Source of the DNA: CAZPZR01 sp964591105
Lineage (GTDB): Bacteria; Bacillota; Clostridia; Lachnospirales; Lachnospiraceae
DNA: 64,000 nucleotides
Assembly: GCA_964591105.1 (NCBI GenBank)
Contig: CAZPZR010000002.1
Location: 15,227-79,226 of the forward strand
Direction of reading: 5' to 3'
Part shown: positions 56,238-64,000 of the stretch, piece by piece
Numbering within the stretch: position 1 is the stretch's first letter
Layout of the letters: each line of letters starts with the position of its first letter
Position numbers and translations under genes: made by a program
The notes under the pieces: generated by a model
Seen by the model: only the letters and a program-made list of their open reading frames with translations
Databases searched by the model: none
Told to the model about the DNA's origin: nothing

Positions 56238-57410
56238 ATGGCAAGAAAAAAGAAACAGCTGAAAGCAGTAAGAGCTGCGGAAGCTAGAAAGAGACGAAGA
56301 AACCGTAAACGAAAAAGAGCGATTATACTGGCAGTTGAAATCATCGTGCTTTTACTTCTTTCTGGAACTGCTTATGTGATGGCGAAATTTGACAAGTTCG
56401 ATACTGTTGAGATTAATCAAGATGATTTGGAGATTAATCAAGGTGCTGTAAAAGAAGGATATACAACTGTTGCGCTTTTTGGAATTGATACAAGAAGCGG
56501 AAAGGCGGAAGAAACAGGAACGCGTACGGATACGATCATTCTGGTATCCATTGATAATAAGACTAAGGAAGTGCGCATGTCTTCTGTGTACCGAGATACA
56601 GTTCTTCAGCAGGAAGATGGTACGTATAATAAGGTAAATGCAGCTTATGCTATCGGAGGACCAAAAGGTGCGATCAACGTACTGAATAAGAACTTGGACC
56701 TCGATATTGAAGACTACGCAACAGTAGACTTTAAGGCAATGGCAGATGCCATAGATTTGCTTGGTGGTGTGGAACTTTATGTGACAGAGCCGGAAGCGAA
56801 CATGTTGAACAAATATGTAAAAGAAACAGCGAAAGCAGCTGGAAAGAAAGCAAATCTTCTTTCTGGAGAGGGCACATATACTTTAGATGGTCCTCAGGCA
56901 GTTACTTACGCTAGACTCCGTAAGCTGGAAGGTGGAGACTATAAGAGAACAGAACGTCAGAGAACGTTGATCAAAGCATTGCTTGCGAAAGCAAAACAGA
57001 TCGACCTGTTTACAGTCAATGAGATTATTGACACAGTATTTCCACAGATTTCTACAAGCTTTACATTATCAGAAGTAGTAGAACTGGCTTCTGGACTGAT
57101 GTCCTATGAACTGATGGGAAGCGAAGGGTTCCCATTTGATAAGACAGACGCTGTCCGTTACCATAATGCAAGTGTTGTTATCGCATTAGGATTGGCAGAA
57201 AATGTAGAAGACCTTCATGAATTCCTTTATCCAAATGAGGAAAAGACAGGAGTTTCAGAAACAGTACAGACAATTTCGAATGAAATTTCTTATACCACTG
57301 GTGTCGTAAGACCGGCAGAGCTGGATATGGAAGATACAACCGAAGAGGAAGAACAGACAGACAGCAGTACGCCAGTAATCACCAATGCAGATGGTTCTTC
57401 AGCACAATAG
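56238..57410 (+). CDS. LCP family protein, paralogue of the second LCP
   Basis: 390-residue LCP protein with a very basic start, one membrane helix (about residues 30-50) and an LCP domain (about 70-265). Motifs ALFGIDTRSG, RTDTIILVSID, VYRDTV and YARLRK hold the conserved Asp and Arg residues. Much of it aligns with the LCP at 49541-50956, including AINVLNKNLDLDIEDYATVD, but the tail is short. Having two close LCP paralogues in one locus suggests different acceptor or polymer preferences. Confidence 0.92.
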   Translation: MARKKKQLKAVRAAEARKRRRNRKRKRAIILAVEIIVLLLLSGTAYVMAKFDKFDTVEINQDDLEINQGAVKEGYTTVALFGIDTRSGKAEETGTRTDTIILVSIDNKTKEVRMSSVYRDTVLQQEDGTYNKVNAAYAIGGPKGAINVLNKNLDLDIEDYATVDFKAMADAIDLLGGVELYVTEPEANMLNKYVKETAKAAGKKANLLSGEGTYTLDGPQAVTYARLRKLEGGDYKRTERQRTLIKALLAKAKQIDLFTVNEIIDTVFPQISTSFTLSEVVELASGLMSYELMGSEGFPFDKTDAVRYHNASVVIALGLAENVEDLHEFLYPNEEKTGVSETVQTISNEISYTTGVVRPAELDMEDTTEEEEQTDSSTPVITNADGSSAQ

Positions 57411-57432
57411 TGGATAAATTGACAGAATTTGC

Positions 57433-57462
57433 ATGACTAGAAATGATAAAGCGTGTTACAAT
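57433..57462 (+). promoter_or_regulatory. Promoter of the cohesin-domain protein
   Basis: Extended -10 TGTTACAAT (57454-57462) with a weak -35 ATGACT (57433-57438) at 18 bases. Confidence 0.5.
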
Positions 57463-57498
57463 ATGAAATAAGAATCGAAAGAGAAAGAGGATAGAAAC

Positions 57499-59076
57499 AT
57501 GAAGTTGATGAAAAAAATCAGTGTTATTTTGTTAAGCCTTTGTCTGTGTATGCCTTGTTTTTCTATGGTTGCACATGCTGCAAATGGTAGAATTTCGTTT
57601 ACAGACCCAGAGACTGCTGTAGGGGAAATGGTAGAAGTAAGATGTGTACTTCGTTCTACAAGCGGAAACATGGGAAATATTGAAGTGGTTTTAAATTATG
57701 ATAGTTCGGCATTAAGATTTGATTCTGGTTCTGGAGTATCAGATGACGGAAATGGAGCTTTGACTTGTACAAGTACAGGTGGAAGTGCAGAAGTTTCTTT
57801 TGATATGCAGTTTCAGGCTTTAAAAGAAGGAGATACTTCTATCACAATTAGTAGCGCAACAGTTGCGGATGCAAATGGAAATGCGTTGACATTTGACCAG
57901 GGAAGTTCTGCAGTTAAGATTGCAGAAGGAGATCCATCTAAGATTACAGAAGGTGGTGACAGTTCTTCTGAAAGCGCAGAAGATGCTGCTGTTGAAGTGA
58001 ATGGTGTTTCTTATACATTGACAGATAACTTTGCAGATACAGATATTCCAAGTGGATATACAAGAACACAGGTATCTTATGAAGGTGCAGAACGTCAGAT
58101 GGTAACAAATGCATCTGGTAATGTAAATCTTGCATATTTGACAGATGCAGAAGGAACAGGAGATTTCTTCTTATTTGATGCAGAAAATACATCTTTTGCT
58201 GTTTATGAAGAAATTTCAATTTCAGATACAGCGTCTATTATCGTACTTAACGATGCAGATGCAGTAAATCTTCCAGATACATATCAGGAAGCAAAATTAA
58301 CATTAAATGATAAAGAATTCCCAGTATGGCAGGATACAGAGCATGAAGGATATTATATCATCTATGCGATGAACAACAACGGTGAAAAAGCATACTATCG
58401 TTATGATTCTGCTGAGGGTACTTACCAGAGATTTGAAGTAGCTCAGGAAGAAAAAACTGAGGAAAAGAAAACAGATACATCTTCTGTGATGGGAAAACTT
58501 CAGAATTTTGTGGAAAACCATGCGTCACTTGTTGTATTGGCAGGTGGAGTTGTAGCAATTCTTTTCTTGTTAATCTTGATTGTTATGGCTGTAAAACTTC
58601 GTCACCGTAATGCAGAATTAGACGATCTGTATGATGAATACGGCATTGATATGGATGAAGAGCCAGCACCAAAAAAGAAAGACAAGAAGAAAGATAAGAA
58701 AGCGAAAAAGAAACAGCGCTATGAAGACGACTTTGAAGAAGACTTTTTAGAAGACGATTTCGAAGAAGATATGTACGAAGATGAGTATGAAGATGAGTAT
58801 GAAGAAGCATATGAAGAAGACTTCGAAGAAGCATACGAGCCGGAAGAAGCATATGAAGAAGACTTTGAAGAGGCAGAGTATGAAGAAGCATATGAAGAAG
58901 ACTTTGAAGAAGCTTTCGAACCTGACTTTGAAGAAGATGTCTTTGCTGGATATGAGACAAGAAGTGAAATCATGATTGATGATTTGGATGCTCTTTTGGG
59001 AGAAAGAACTCCAGAGAAACGTGGTCATATGGAAACAGATGACACTTTCAAAGTAGATTTCATTGACCTGGATTAA
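57499..59076 (+). CDS. Membrane-anchored cohesin-domain protein with acidic cytoplasmic tail
   Basis: 525-residue protein with a signal peptide (about residues 1-29, cleavage after AHA). A cohesin-like domain (about 30-140: TAVGEMVEVRCVL, VVLNYDSSALRFD) is followed by a Ser-rich linker, a second extracellular region (about 165-320), a membrane helix (about 343-366) and a cytoplasmic tail. The tail has a Lys-rich block and then many acidic EEDFEEAYE-like repeats. Cohesin domains bind dockerins in cellulosomes; here, with no dockerin gene near, it may hold envelope proteins. The acidic tail could bind cytoplasmic partners. Confidence 0.8.
   Translation: MKLMKKISVILLSLCLCMPCFSMVAHAANGRISFTDPETAVGEMVEVRCVLRSTSGNMGNIEVVLNYDSSALRFDSGSGVSDDGNGALTCTSTGGSAEVSFDMQFQALKEGDTSITISSATVADANGNALTFDQGSSAVKIAEGDPSKITEGGDSSSESAEDAAVEVNGVSYTLTDNFADTDIPSGYTRTQVSYEGAERQMVTNASGNVNLAYLTDAEGTGDFFLFDAENTSFAVYEEISISDTASIIVLNDADAVNLPDTYQEAKLTLNDKEFPVWQDTEHEGYYIIYAMNNNGEKAYYRYDSAEGTYQRFEVAQEEKTEEKKTDTSSVMGKLQNFVENHASLVVLAGGVVAILFLLILIVMAVKLRHRNAELDDLYDEYGIDMDEEPAPKKKDKKKDKKAKKKQRYEDDFEEDFLEDDFEEDMYEDEYEDEYEEAYEEDFEEAYEPEEAYEEDFEEAEYEEAYEEDFEEAFEPDFEEDVFAGYETRSEIMIDDLDALLGERTPEKRGHMETDDTFKVDFIDLD
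58723..58941 (+). repeat. Tandem short repeats coding for acidic EEDFEEAYE units
   Basis: Degenerate repeats of about 24-36 bases (GAAGAAGCATATGAAGAAGA type) code for the acidic tail of the cohesin-domain protein. Such repeats may change copy number between strains. Confidence 0.75.
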
Positions 59077-59095
59077 GGAAAAGAATAATAGATGG

Positions 59096-59130
59096 AGGGG
59101 CTTTGGAATATTCCAAAGCCTTTGCCTTTG
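59096..59130 (+). terminator. Hairpin after the cohesin-domain gene
   Basis: A perfect 22-nt palindrome (59099-59120, GGCTTTGGAAT arms) followed by a T-rich run. The next gene starts only 38 bases later with no clear promoter, so partial read-through is likely. Confidence 0.7.
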
Positions 59131-59158
59131 TAGAAATAAATGTGTGAAGGATGGAAAC

Positions 59159-60118
59159 ATGCTGAAAATTTATTATCAAAAACGAGCAGAAGGAGTCGCA
59201 GTAACAGGGTGCGATGGAGTGGATGGAAAGGTCGTGCTTCCAGAGGAGATTGATGGTAATCCAATTGTAGAGATTGCACCATATGCATTTTCCAATCATG
59301 AGCGAGATTCTGAAGATTTTGTGTGGGAGAATTCAGAAGTTGGAAGCTGGATGGATGCAAAGCCACTGTGCGCAGCAGAAGTGGAGGAAATTCATTTACC
59401 AAAGTACGTAAAAGAAGTTGGAAAATATGCTTTTTACCGTTGCAGAAATTTGCGAAAGCTTGTATTATCGGATGGAATCCTTGAAATTGGCGGCGGAGCA
59501 TTGAACGGATGTCGAAGCCTTCGAGAGGTGGACATTCATCTTTGGAACGGAGAAAAATCGGCACTGAAATCGATTGTTGAGGAGAATCGTTTTGAAATTT
59601 ATGTCCGAATGTTCTACCATGCGGGAGTAGAAGAACAAGTGTCTGAGCTGCTTTTTCTGGAACATTATGAGGAAGCGGTAGAAAATACACCAGCACGTTT
59701 GCTGTATACAAGTCACCATGGTGCTGGAGGATATTATAGACAGTGCTTTTATAACCGAGAAATTGATTATAAGAAATATGATGAATTATTACCATGGGCC
59801 ATTGCAGGAGATACGACAGAACATGTATTTCGCATGGCATTATACCGATTGAGATTCCCGTATAAGCTTTCAAACACTGCAAAACAAGCATATGAAGAAT
59901 ATGTGTGCAAAAATTTGAAAGATGCTGTGAGTGCTTTGGTGCAGAAGGATGAGATGGAAAGTCTGCAATTTCTGTCAGAAGGCAATTACTGGGAGAAAGA
60001 TGCATTGGATCAAGGAATTGATGCAGCATCACTGCAAAAGAAGACAGAAATTTTGAGTTTTCTTATGGAAGAAAAAGGAAAGAAATTTCCGAAGAAAAAG
60101 AAAACCTTTGAGTTATAG
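59159..60118 (+). CDS. BspA-type leucine-rich-repeat protein
   Basis: 319-residue protein without signal peptide. Residues about 1-150 hold LRR_5 repeats (IVEIAPYAF, VKEVGKYAFYRCRNLRKLVL, LNGCRSLREVDI). Residues about 180-310 look helical and may be ankyrin-like; the end is basic. ATG 59159 has AAGGA upstream. It lies 20 bases before a VWA protein gene and a MoxR-type ATPase gene, so the three probably work together, with the LRR protein as a recognition or adaptor part. It also has relatives in the MurF-LRR fusion of this window. Confidence 0.75.
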   Translation: MLKIYYQKRAEGVAVTGCDGVDGKVVLPEEIDGNPIVEIAPYAFSNHERDSEDFVWENSEVGSWMDAKPLCAAEVEEIHLPKYVKEVGKYAFYRCRNLRKLVLSDGILEIGGGALNGCRSLREVDIHLWNGEKSALKSIVEENRFEIYVRMFYHAGVEEQVSELLFLEHYEEAVENTPARLLYTSHHGAGGYYRQCFYNREIDYKKYDELLPWAIAGDTTEHVFRMALYRLRFPYKLSNTAKQAYEEYVCKNLKDAVSALVQKDEMESLQFLSEGNYWEKDALDQGIDAASLQKKTEILSFLMEEKGKKFPKKKKTFEL

Positions 60119-60138
60119 AACACGGAGAAAGGGAAAAG

Positions 60139-61437
60139 ATGGAAGAGCAAAGCCTGAGTGAAAAATTGAATCAGATTGGCAGACAGATTTTGTTAGTTTC
60201 TAGAAATGAGCTGTATCTGAAGATGCGGTTTCTGGATGTGGCACTGAGTAGTTTCCCATTTGTGATGGATGACCAGATTTCTACTATTGGAACAGACGGC
60301 TTGGCAATCTACTATCATCCGCAGTATCTGGGAGGCCTTTTTCGAGAAAATCGAATCCTTGTGAATCGCGCGTATTTGCATATGGTTTTACATGGGATTT
60401 TTAAACATATGATTCGACGTAATGGACGAGACAGAAGATATTATGATCTTGCCTGTGAGATTGCAGTGGAATCAATTATTGATGAAATGCAGCATCGCTG
60501 CGTGTTGCAGTCTAGATCCTGGCTGCGAAGAGAGACTTATCGACGCATGAAAGAAAAGATGAAAGTCTTAACGGCAGATAAGATTTATCAGGTGTTGCTT
60601 GGCATGGAATTGTCGGAGCGAGAACTTCTGAATCTGGAGCTGGAATTTCAGAGAGATGATCATCGTTACTGGCCAGATGAAGATGAGAAAAAAAAGCGAG
60701 AGCAAATTGAAAATCAGTGGCAGAATATTAGTGAGAAAATGGAAACGGATATGGACACATTTTCTAAAGAAGCGTCGGAACAGTCCGGAACATTAATTGA
60801 CCATGTGAAGGTGGAAAATAGAGAACGCTTTGATTATCGACAATTTTTGCGTAAATTCTCAGTTTTAAAAGAAGAAATGAGTGTGGACCAGGATTCTTTT
60901 GACTATGTGTTTTACAGCTACGGTTTACAGTTATATGGCAATATGCCTTTGATTGAACCTCAGGAGTGGAAAGAGACACAGAAAATTGAAGAGTTTGTGA
61001 TTGTAATTGATACATCGATGTCTTGCTCGGGAGAATTGGTGAAAAAATTTTTGGAACAAACCTATGCTGTTTTGAGCGAGACAGAAAGTTTCTTTCGCAA
61101 AGTGAATATTCACATTGTGCAGTGCGACGATCAGGTGCAGACGGATGAGGTGATTACCAATGAGGAAGAGTTGGTGCGTTATATGGAACATCTGGAATTG
61201 CGCGGAGAAGGTGGAACAGATTTTCGACCAGCCTTTGAATATGTGGATAAATTGCGAAGAGAACATGCATTTACGCAGTTAAAAGGACTGCTTTACTTTA
61301 CGGATGGACAGGGGATTTATCCAAATCGTCGACCATCTTACGAAGTGGCATTTATCTTTTTGAAAGAAGATTATGAGGATGCACAGGTTCCACCCTGGGC
61401 TATGAAATTAATATTGGAAGAAGAGGAGCTTGTGTAG
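60139..61437 (+). CDS. VWA-domain protein of the DUF2201 type
   Basis: 432-residue protein. The N-terminal half (about 1-250) resembles the DUF2201 putative metallopeptidase region, with histidines spaced as H81-x3-H85-x4-H90 (HMVLHGIFKH). The Glu expected in an HExxH site is Met82, so peptidase activity is doubtful. The C-terminal VWA-like domain (about 285-420) has the metal site DTSMS (291-295), GGTDFRPA and FTDGQG. It pairs with the MoxR ATPase that overlaps its end region, a common chaperone-type pairing. Confidence 0.82.
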   Translation: MEEQSLSEKLNQIGRQILLVSRNELYLKMRFLDVALSSFPFVMDDQISTIGTDGLAIYYHPQYLGGLFRENRILVNRAYLHMVLHGIFKHMIRRNGRDRRYYDLACEIAVESIIDEMQHRCVLQSRSWLRRETYRRMKEKMKVLTADKIYQVLLGMELSERELLNLELEFQRDDHRYWPDEDEKKKREQIENQWQNISEKMETDMDTFSKEASEQSGTLIDHVKVENRERFDYRQFLRKFSVLKEEMSVDQDSFDYVFYSYGLQLYGNMPLIEPQEWKETQKIEEFVIVIDTSMSCSGELVKKFLEQTYAVLSETESFFRKVNIHIVQCDDQVQTDEVITNEEELVRYMEHLELRGEGGTDFRPAFEYVDKLRREHAFTQLKGLLYFTDGQGIYPNRRPSYEVAFIFLKEDYEDAQVPPWAMKLILEEEELV

Positions 61438-61438
61438 G

Positions 61439-62941
61439 ATGAATATTAAACGAGCAAAGAAAGAAATTCAAAATTCCATTGAGGCTTATTTAGCAAAAGA
61501 TTCCTATGGGGACTATATGATTCCTTCCATTCGACAGCGCCCGATGCTGTTAATGGGACCTCCGGGAATTGGAAAGACTCAGATTATGGAACAGATTGCA
61601 CGAGAATGCGAGATTGGTCTGGTTGCCTATACAATCACACACCATACAAGACAAAGTGCGATTGGGCTGCCATTTATACAGGAAAAGACATATGATGGAA
61701 AACAGTATTCGGTAACAGAATATACAATGAGTGAGATTATCGCAGCTGTTTATGAGAAAATAGAGCAGACGGGACACAAAGAAGGAATCCTGTTTATTGA
61801 TGAGATTAACTGTGTATCAGAAACTCTGGCACCTACAATGCTCCAATTTTTACAGTGCAAAACATTTGGAAATCAGAAAATTCCAGAGGGATGGATCATC
61901 GTAGCAGCAGGGAATCCGCCAGAATATAACAAGTCTGTGCGTGAATTTGATATTGTGACTTTAGACCGAATCAAGAAAATCGATGTAGAGGCAGATTATG
62001 AAGTGTGGAAGGAATATGCATATCAGGCAGAAATTCACCCGGCGATTTTATCATATCTGGAATTAAAGCGCGAAAATTTCTACTGCATCGAAACGACTGT
62101 GGATGGGAAAGTCTTTGCAACAGCGAGAGGATGGGAAGACTTGTCACAGCTTTTGAAAGTGTATGAGACACTTGGGAAAAAAGTAGACCGCGAAGTTGTG
62201 CACCAGTATATTCAGCATTGGAAAATCGCGAAAGATTTTGCGGTTTATTTGGAGTTGTTTGAAAAATATAAAAAAGATTACGGATTGGAGCAGATTCTCA
62301 AAGGTAATTACAGTAAGGATACAATTGAAAAATTGTCCTATGCGTCTTTCGATGAAAGATTTAGTGTGGTTGGAATGCTGCTTGGAAAATTGAGTGAACT
62401 TTTCAAAGATGCATTTCTTGAAGACCGCTATGTAACGAAATTGTTTGAATATATGAAACAATATAAAGAAACAGGAAATCTGAAGGTGATCTGTCAGGAA
62501 GCGCTTGCGGAATATGAAAGACTTCGAAAAGGGGAGCAACTTTCCAGAGAAGATGACCGTTTGTTTGCTAAGGTGGTAGAAAAGCTGGAGGCATATCAAT
62601 TCCTGATTGCCAGAGAACATCTTGATCGTGAAGCAGCATTTGAGGCGGTGAAGGCAGAATTCCAAAAGGAAACTGCGGTGCGTGAAGAACAGGTTGCTGA
62701 GGCAGGAGAGTCATTGGATCACGCCTTTGAATTTATGGAAGCAGCCTTTGGAGACAGCCAGGAGATGGTTGCATTTGTCACGGAATTGAATACGAATTAT
62801 TACAGCATTCAATATTTGAAAGAAAATGATTGTGACAAATATTATCAGTATAATAAGCGTTTGCTGTTCGATGAGCAGCAGGAAGCAATTCTTTCGCAGT
62901 TAGACGAAGTGGAAGATGCATTGAATATAGCATTGAAATAA
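61439..62941 (+). CDS. MoxR-type AAA+ ATPase
   Basis: 500-residue AAA+ ATPase. Walker A GPPGIGKT is near residues 40-47, Walker B ILFIDEIN near 118-125 and the sensor region AAGNPPEYNKSVREFD near 160-175. The region after about 270 is helical and of no known family, making it longer than a usual MoxR (about 330). ATG 61439 comes one base after the VWA stop with AGAGGAG upstream. MoxR-VWA pairs assemble or activate other proteins, here unknown. Confidence 0.85.
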   Translation: MNIKRAKKEIQNSIEAYLAKDSYGDYMIPSIRQRPMLLMGPPGIGKTQIMEQIARECEIGLVAYTITHHTRQSAIGLPFIQEKTYDGKQYSVTEYTMSEIIAAVYEKIEQTGHKEGILFIDEINCVSETLAPTMLQFLQCKTFGNQKIPEGWIIVAAGNPPEYNKSVREFDIVTLDRIKKIDVEADYEVWKEYAYQAEIHPAILSYLELKRENFYCIETTVDGKVFATARGWEDLSQLLKVYETLGKKVDREVVHQYIQHWKIAKDFAVYLELFEKYKKDYGLEQILKGNYSKDTIEKLSYASFDERFSVVGMLLGKLSELFKDAFLEDRYVTKLFEYMKQYKETGNLKVICQEALAEYERLRKGEQLSREDDRLFAKVVEKLEAYQFLIAREHLDREAAFEAVKAEFQKETAVREEQVAEAGESLDHAFEFMEAAFGDSQEMVAFVTELNTNYYSIQYLKENDCDKYYQYNKRLLFDEQQEAILSQLDEVEDALNIALK

Positions 62942-62957
62942 GGGAGGATGACAAAAG

Positions 62958-63527
62958 ATGAGCTTAATAGAATTATTTTTGATTGCAGTAGGATTATCTA
63001 TGGATGCATTTGCAGTGTCTGTCTGTAAGGGACTTGCAATGCCAAAATGTACGGTAAAAAAAGCAGGAATTGTAGGACTCTGGTTTGGAGGATTCCAGGC
63101 AGCAATGCCACTGATCGGATACATGCTTGGAGTCCAGTTTGAAAGTCTGATTACATCCATTGATCACTGGATTGCCTTTGTGCTTCTTGGAATCATTGGA
63201 ATTAATATGGTGAAAGAATCCAGAGGCGGGGATGACTGTGAAGAAGCAGATGAATCGCTGGATGTACGCACTATGTTTGGACTGGCAGTTGCAACAAGTA
63301 TTGATGCACTTGCAGTTGGGGTGACTTTTGCATTTTTACATGTAAATATTGTGCCTGCAGTTAGTTTTATCGGTGTAATAACATTTACTTTATCTGCCGC
63401 AGGTGTTAAAATAGGCAATGTATTTGGAATGAAATATAAGGCAAAAGCAGAACTTGCAGGTGGTCTGATCCTGATTATAATGGGATGTAAGATTCTGTTG
63501 GAACATTTGGAAGTTTTGGTATTCTAA
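62958..63527 (+). CDS. mntP: Manganese efflux pump MntP
   Basis: 189-residue MntP, a small inner-membrane protein that exports Mn2+. About six helices are present, with the repeated acidic motif: [12 protein letters not shown] near residues 14-25 and [12 protein letters not shown] near 114-125. GGAGG lies before ATG 62958. It is 16 bases after the ATPase gene, so there is no room for a manganese riboswitch in front of it. Confidence 0.95.
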   Translation: MSLIELFLIAVGLSMDAFAVSVCKGLAMPKCTVKKAGIVGLWFGGFQAAMPLIGYMLGVQFESLITSIDHWIAFVLLGIIGINMVKESRGGDDCEEADESLDVRTMFGLAVATSIDALAVGVTFAFLHVNIVPAVSFIGVITFTLSAAGVKIGNVFGMKYKAKAELAGGLILIIMGCKILLEHLEVLVF

Positions 63528-63563
63528 TAATTGAAGAATAGAGTAAGATAGGAGATTGAAAAA

Positions 63564-64000
63564 ATGAAGTGGAATCAGTTTCGTTTAAAAACAACAACAG
63601 AAGCAGAAGACGTTGTGAGTAGTATTCTTGCAGACCTTGGAGTAGAGGGTGTGCAGATTGAAGATAAAGTACCTTTGACAGAATCCGATAAGGAGCAGAT
63701 GTTCGTGGATATTTTGCCAGATATTGCTGAAGATGATGGAGTTGCGTATCTGACATTCTATCTAGACATTGAAGAAGATGTAGAAGCAAAGATGGAAGAA
63801 ATCAAGCAGGAACTGGAAGAGATGCGTGATTTTATGGATCTGGGAGAATTGACGATTGAAGCATCTGAGACTGAAGATATCGACTGGGTAAACAACTGGA
63901 AGAAATATTTCCATCAGTTCTACATTGATGATGTGTTGATCATTCCTTCCTGGGAAGAGGTAAAAGAAGAAGATAAAGACAAGATGATCATTCATATTGA
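63564..64000 (+). CDS. prmA: Ribosomal protein L11 methyltransferase, 5' part
   Basis: The first 145 codons of PrmA, which trimethylates ribosomal protein L11; the gene runs off the window. It starts MKWNQFRLKTTTEAEDVVSS, and the family motif WVNNWKKYFHQF lies near residues 108-119. The S-adenosylmethionine-binding domain lies outside. AGGAG precedes ATG 63564. It follows mntP by 36 bases. Confidence 0.88.
   Translation, partial: MKWNQFRLKTTTEAEDVVSSILADLGVEGVQIEDKVPLTESDKEQMFVDILPDIAEDDGVAYLTFYLDIEEDVEAKMEEIKQELEEMRDFMDLGELTIEASETEDIDWVNNWKKYFHQFYIDDVLIIPSWEEVKEEDKDKMIIHI

Noticed and set aside
58723..58941. CRISPR-like array
   Set aside because: The repeats have no spacers and keep an open reading frame for acidic residues.
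59073..60032. 319-residue minus-strand open frame
   Set aside because: Shadow of the LRR gene; low-complexity composition and no start signals.
62942..62957. Manganese (yybP-ykoY) riboswitch before mntP
   Set aside because: Only 16 bases separate mntP from the upstream gene.
1..64000. tRNA, rRNA, phage or insertion-sequence genes
   Set aside because: No intergenic stretch shows tRNA arms, and no transposase, integrase or phage protein is encoded.

Overview
The window is AT-rich, almost fully coding and nearly all on the + strand, with strong Gram-positive ribosome binding sites (AGGAGG type), several TTG/GTG starts, SigA-like promoters and short hairpin terminators. Gene content (CdaA/CdaR, ComF, RecD2, several LytR-CpsA-Psr proteins, BspA-type leucine-rich repeats, a UPF0251-NifX protein, TagGH/TagD/TagF-like proteins) points to a Clostridia member, most likely a Lachnospiraceae gut anaerobe. 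The genus cannot be fixed from the window. No rRNA, tRNA, CRISPR array, phage or insertion sequence was seen. A 100-N scaffold gap lies at 28948-29047.

Left part (1-13172): a perfect 53-nt palindrome, then yitT, a BceAB-like ABC exporter and galM in one run closed by a bidirectional terminator. A minus-strand UPF0251-NifX fusion follows. Next is an operon that joins a sugar-type ABC importer (lipoprotein with a beta-propeller N-terminus and two permeases) to exporter-type parts (HlyD-like adaptor and MacB-like membrane protein), with no ATPase gene, closed by a terminator at 13141-13172.

Housekeeping part (13198-26347): uvrB behind a structured leader, uvrA, an mreB-recD2-comF run, and an operon of two unknown membrane proteins, cdaA, cdaR and an HPr gene. 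This part covers excision repair, cell shape, recombination, c-di-AMP synthesis and sugar phosphotransfer control.

Cell-envelope part (26449-59076): an LCP protein, a secreted glucosaminidase with SH3/FN3 repeats (interrupted by the gap), a CapA-like protein next to a Mur-ligase-like protein with a C-terminal leucine-rich repeat domain, an amino-acid permease and a secreted beta-rich protein. Then comes a surface-polymer locus: polyprenyl-phosphate sugar transferase, TagG/TagH exporter, three ATP-grasp proteins with five ATP-grasp domains, two CDP-glycerol-type polymerases and TagD. After it come an LCP protein, an L,D-transpeptidase, glmS, glf, a third LCP protein and a membrane-anchored cohesin-domain protein. 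Together these suggest a glycerol-phosphate polymer that may contain galactofuranose, is exported by TagGH, attached to peptidoglycan by LCP enzymes, and possibly modified by the ATP-grasp ligases. That last step is the most interesting inferred function here.

Right end (59096-64000): a leucine-rich-repeat protein, a VWA protein and a MoxR-type AAA+ ATPase in a compact trio, then mntP and the 5' part of prmA, which runs off the window.
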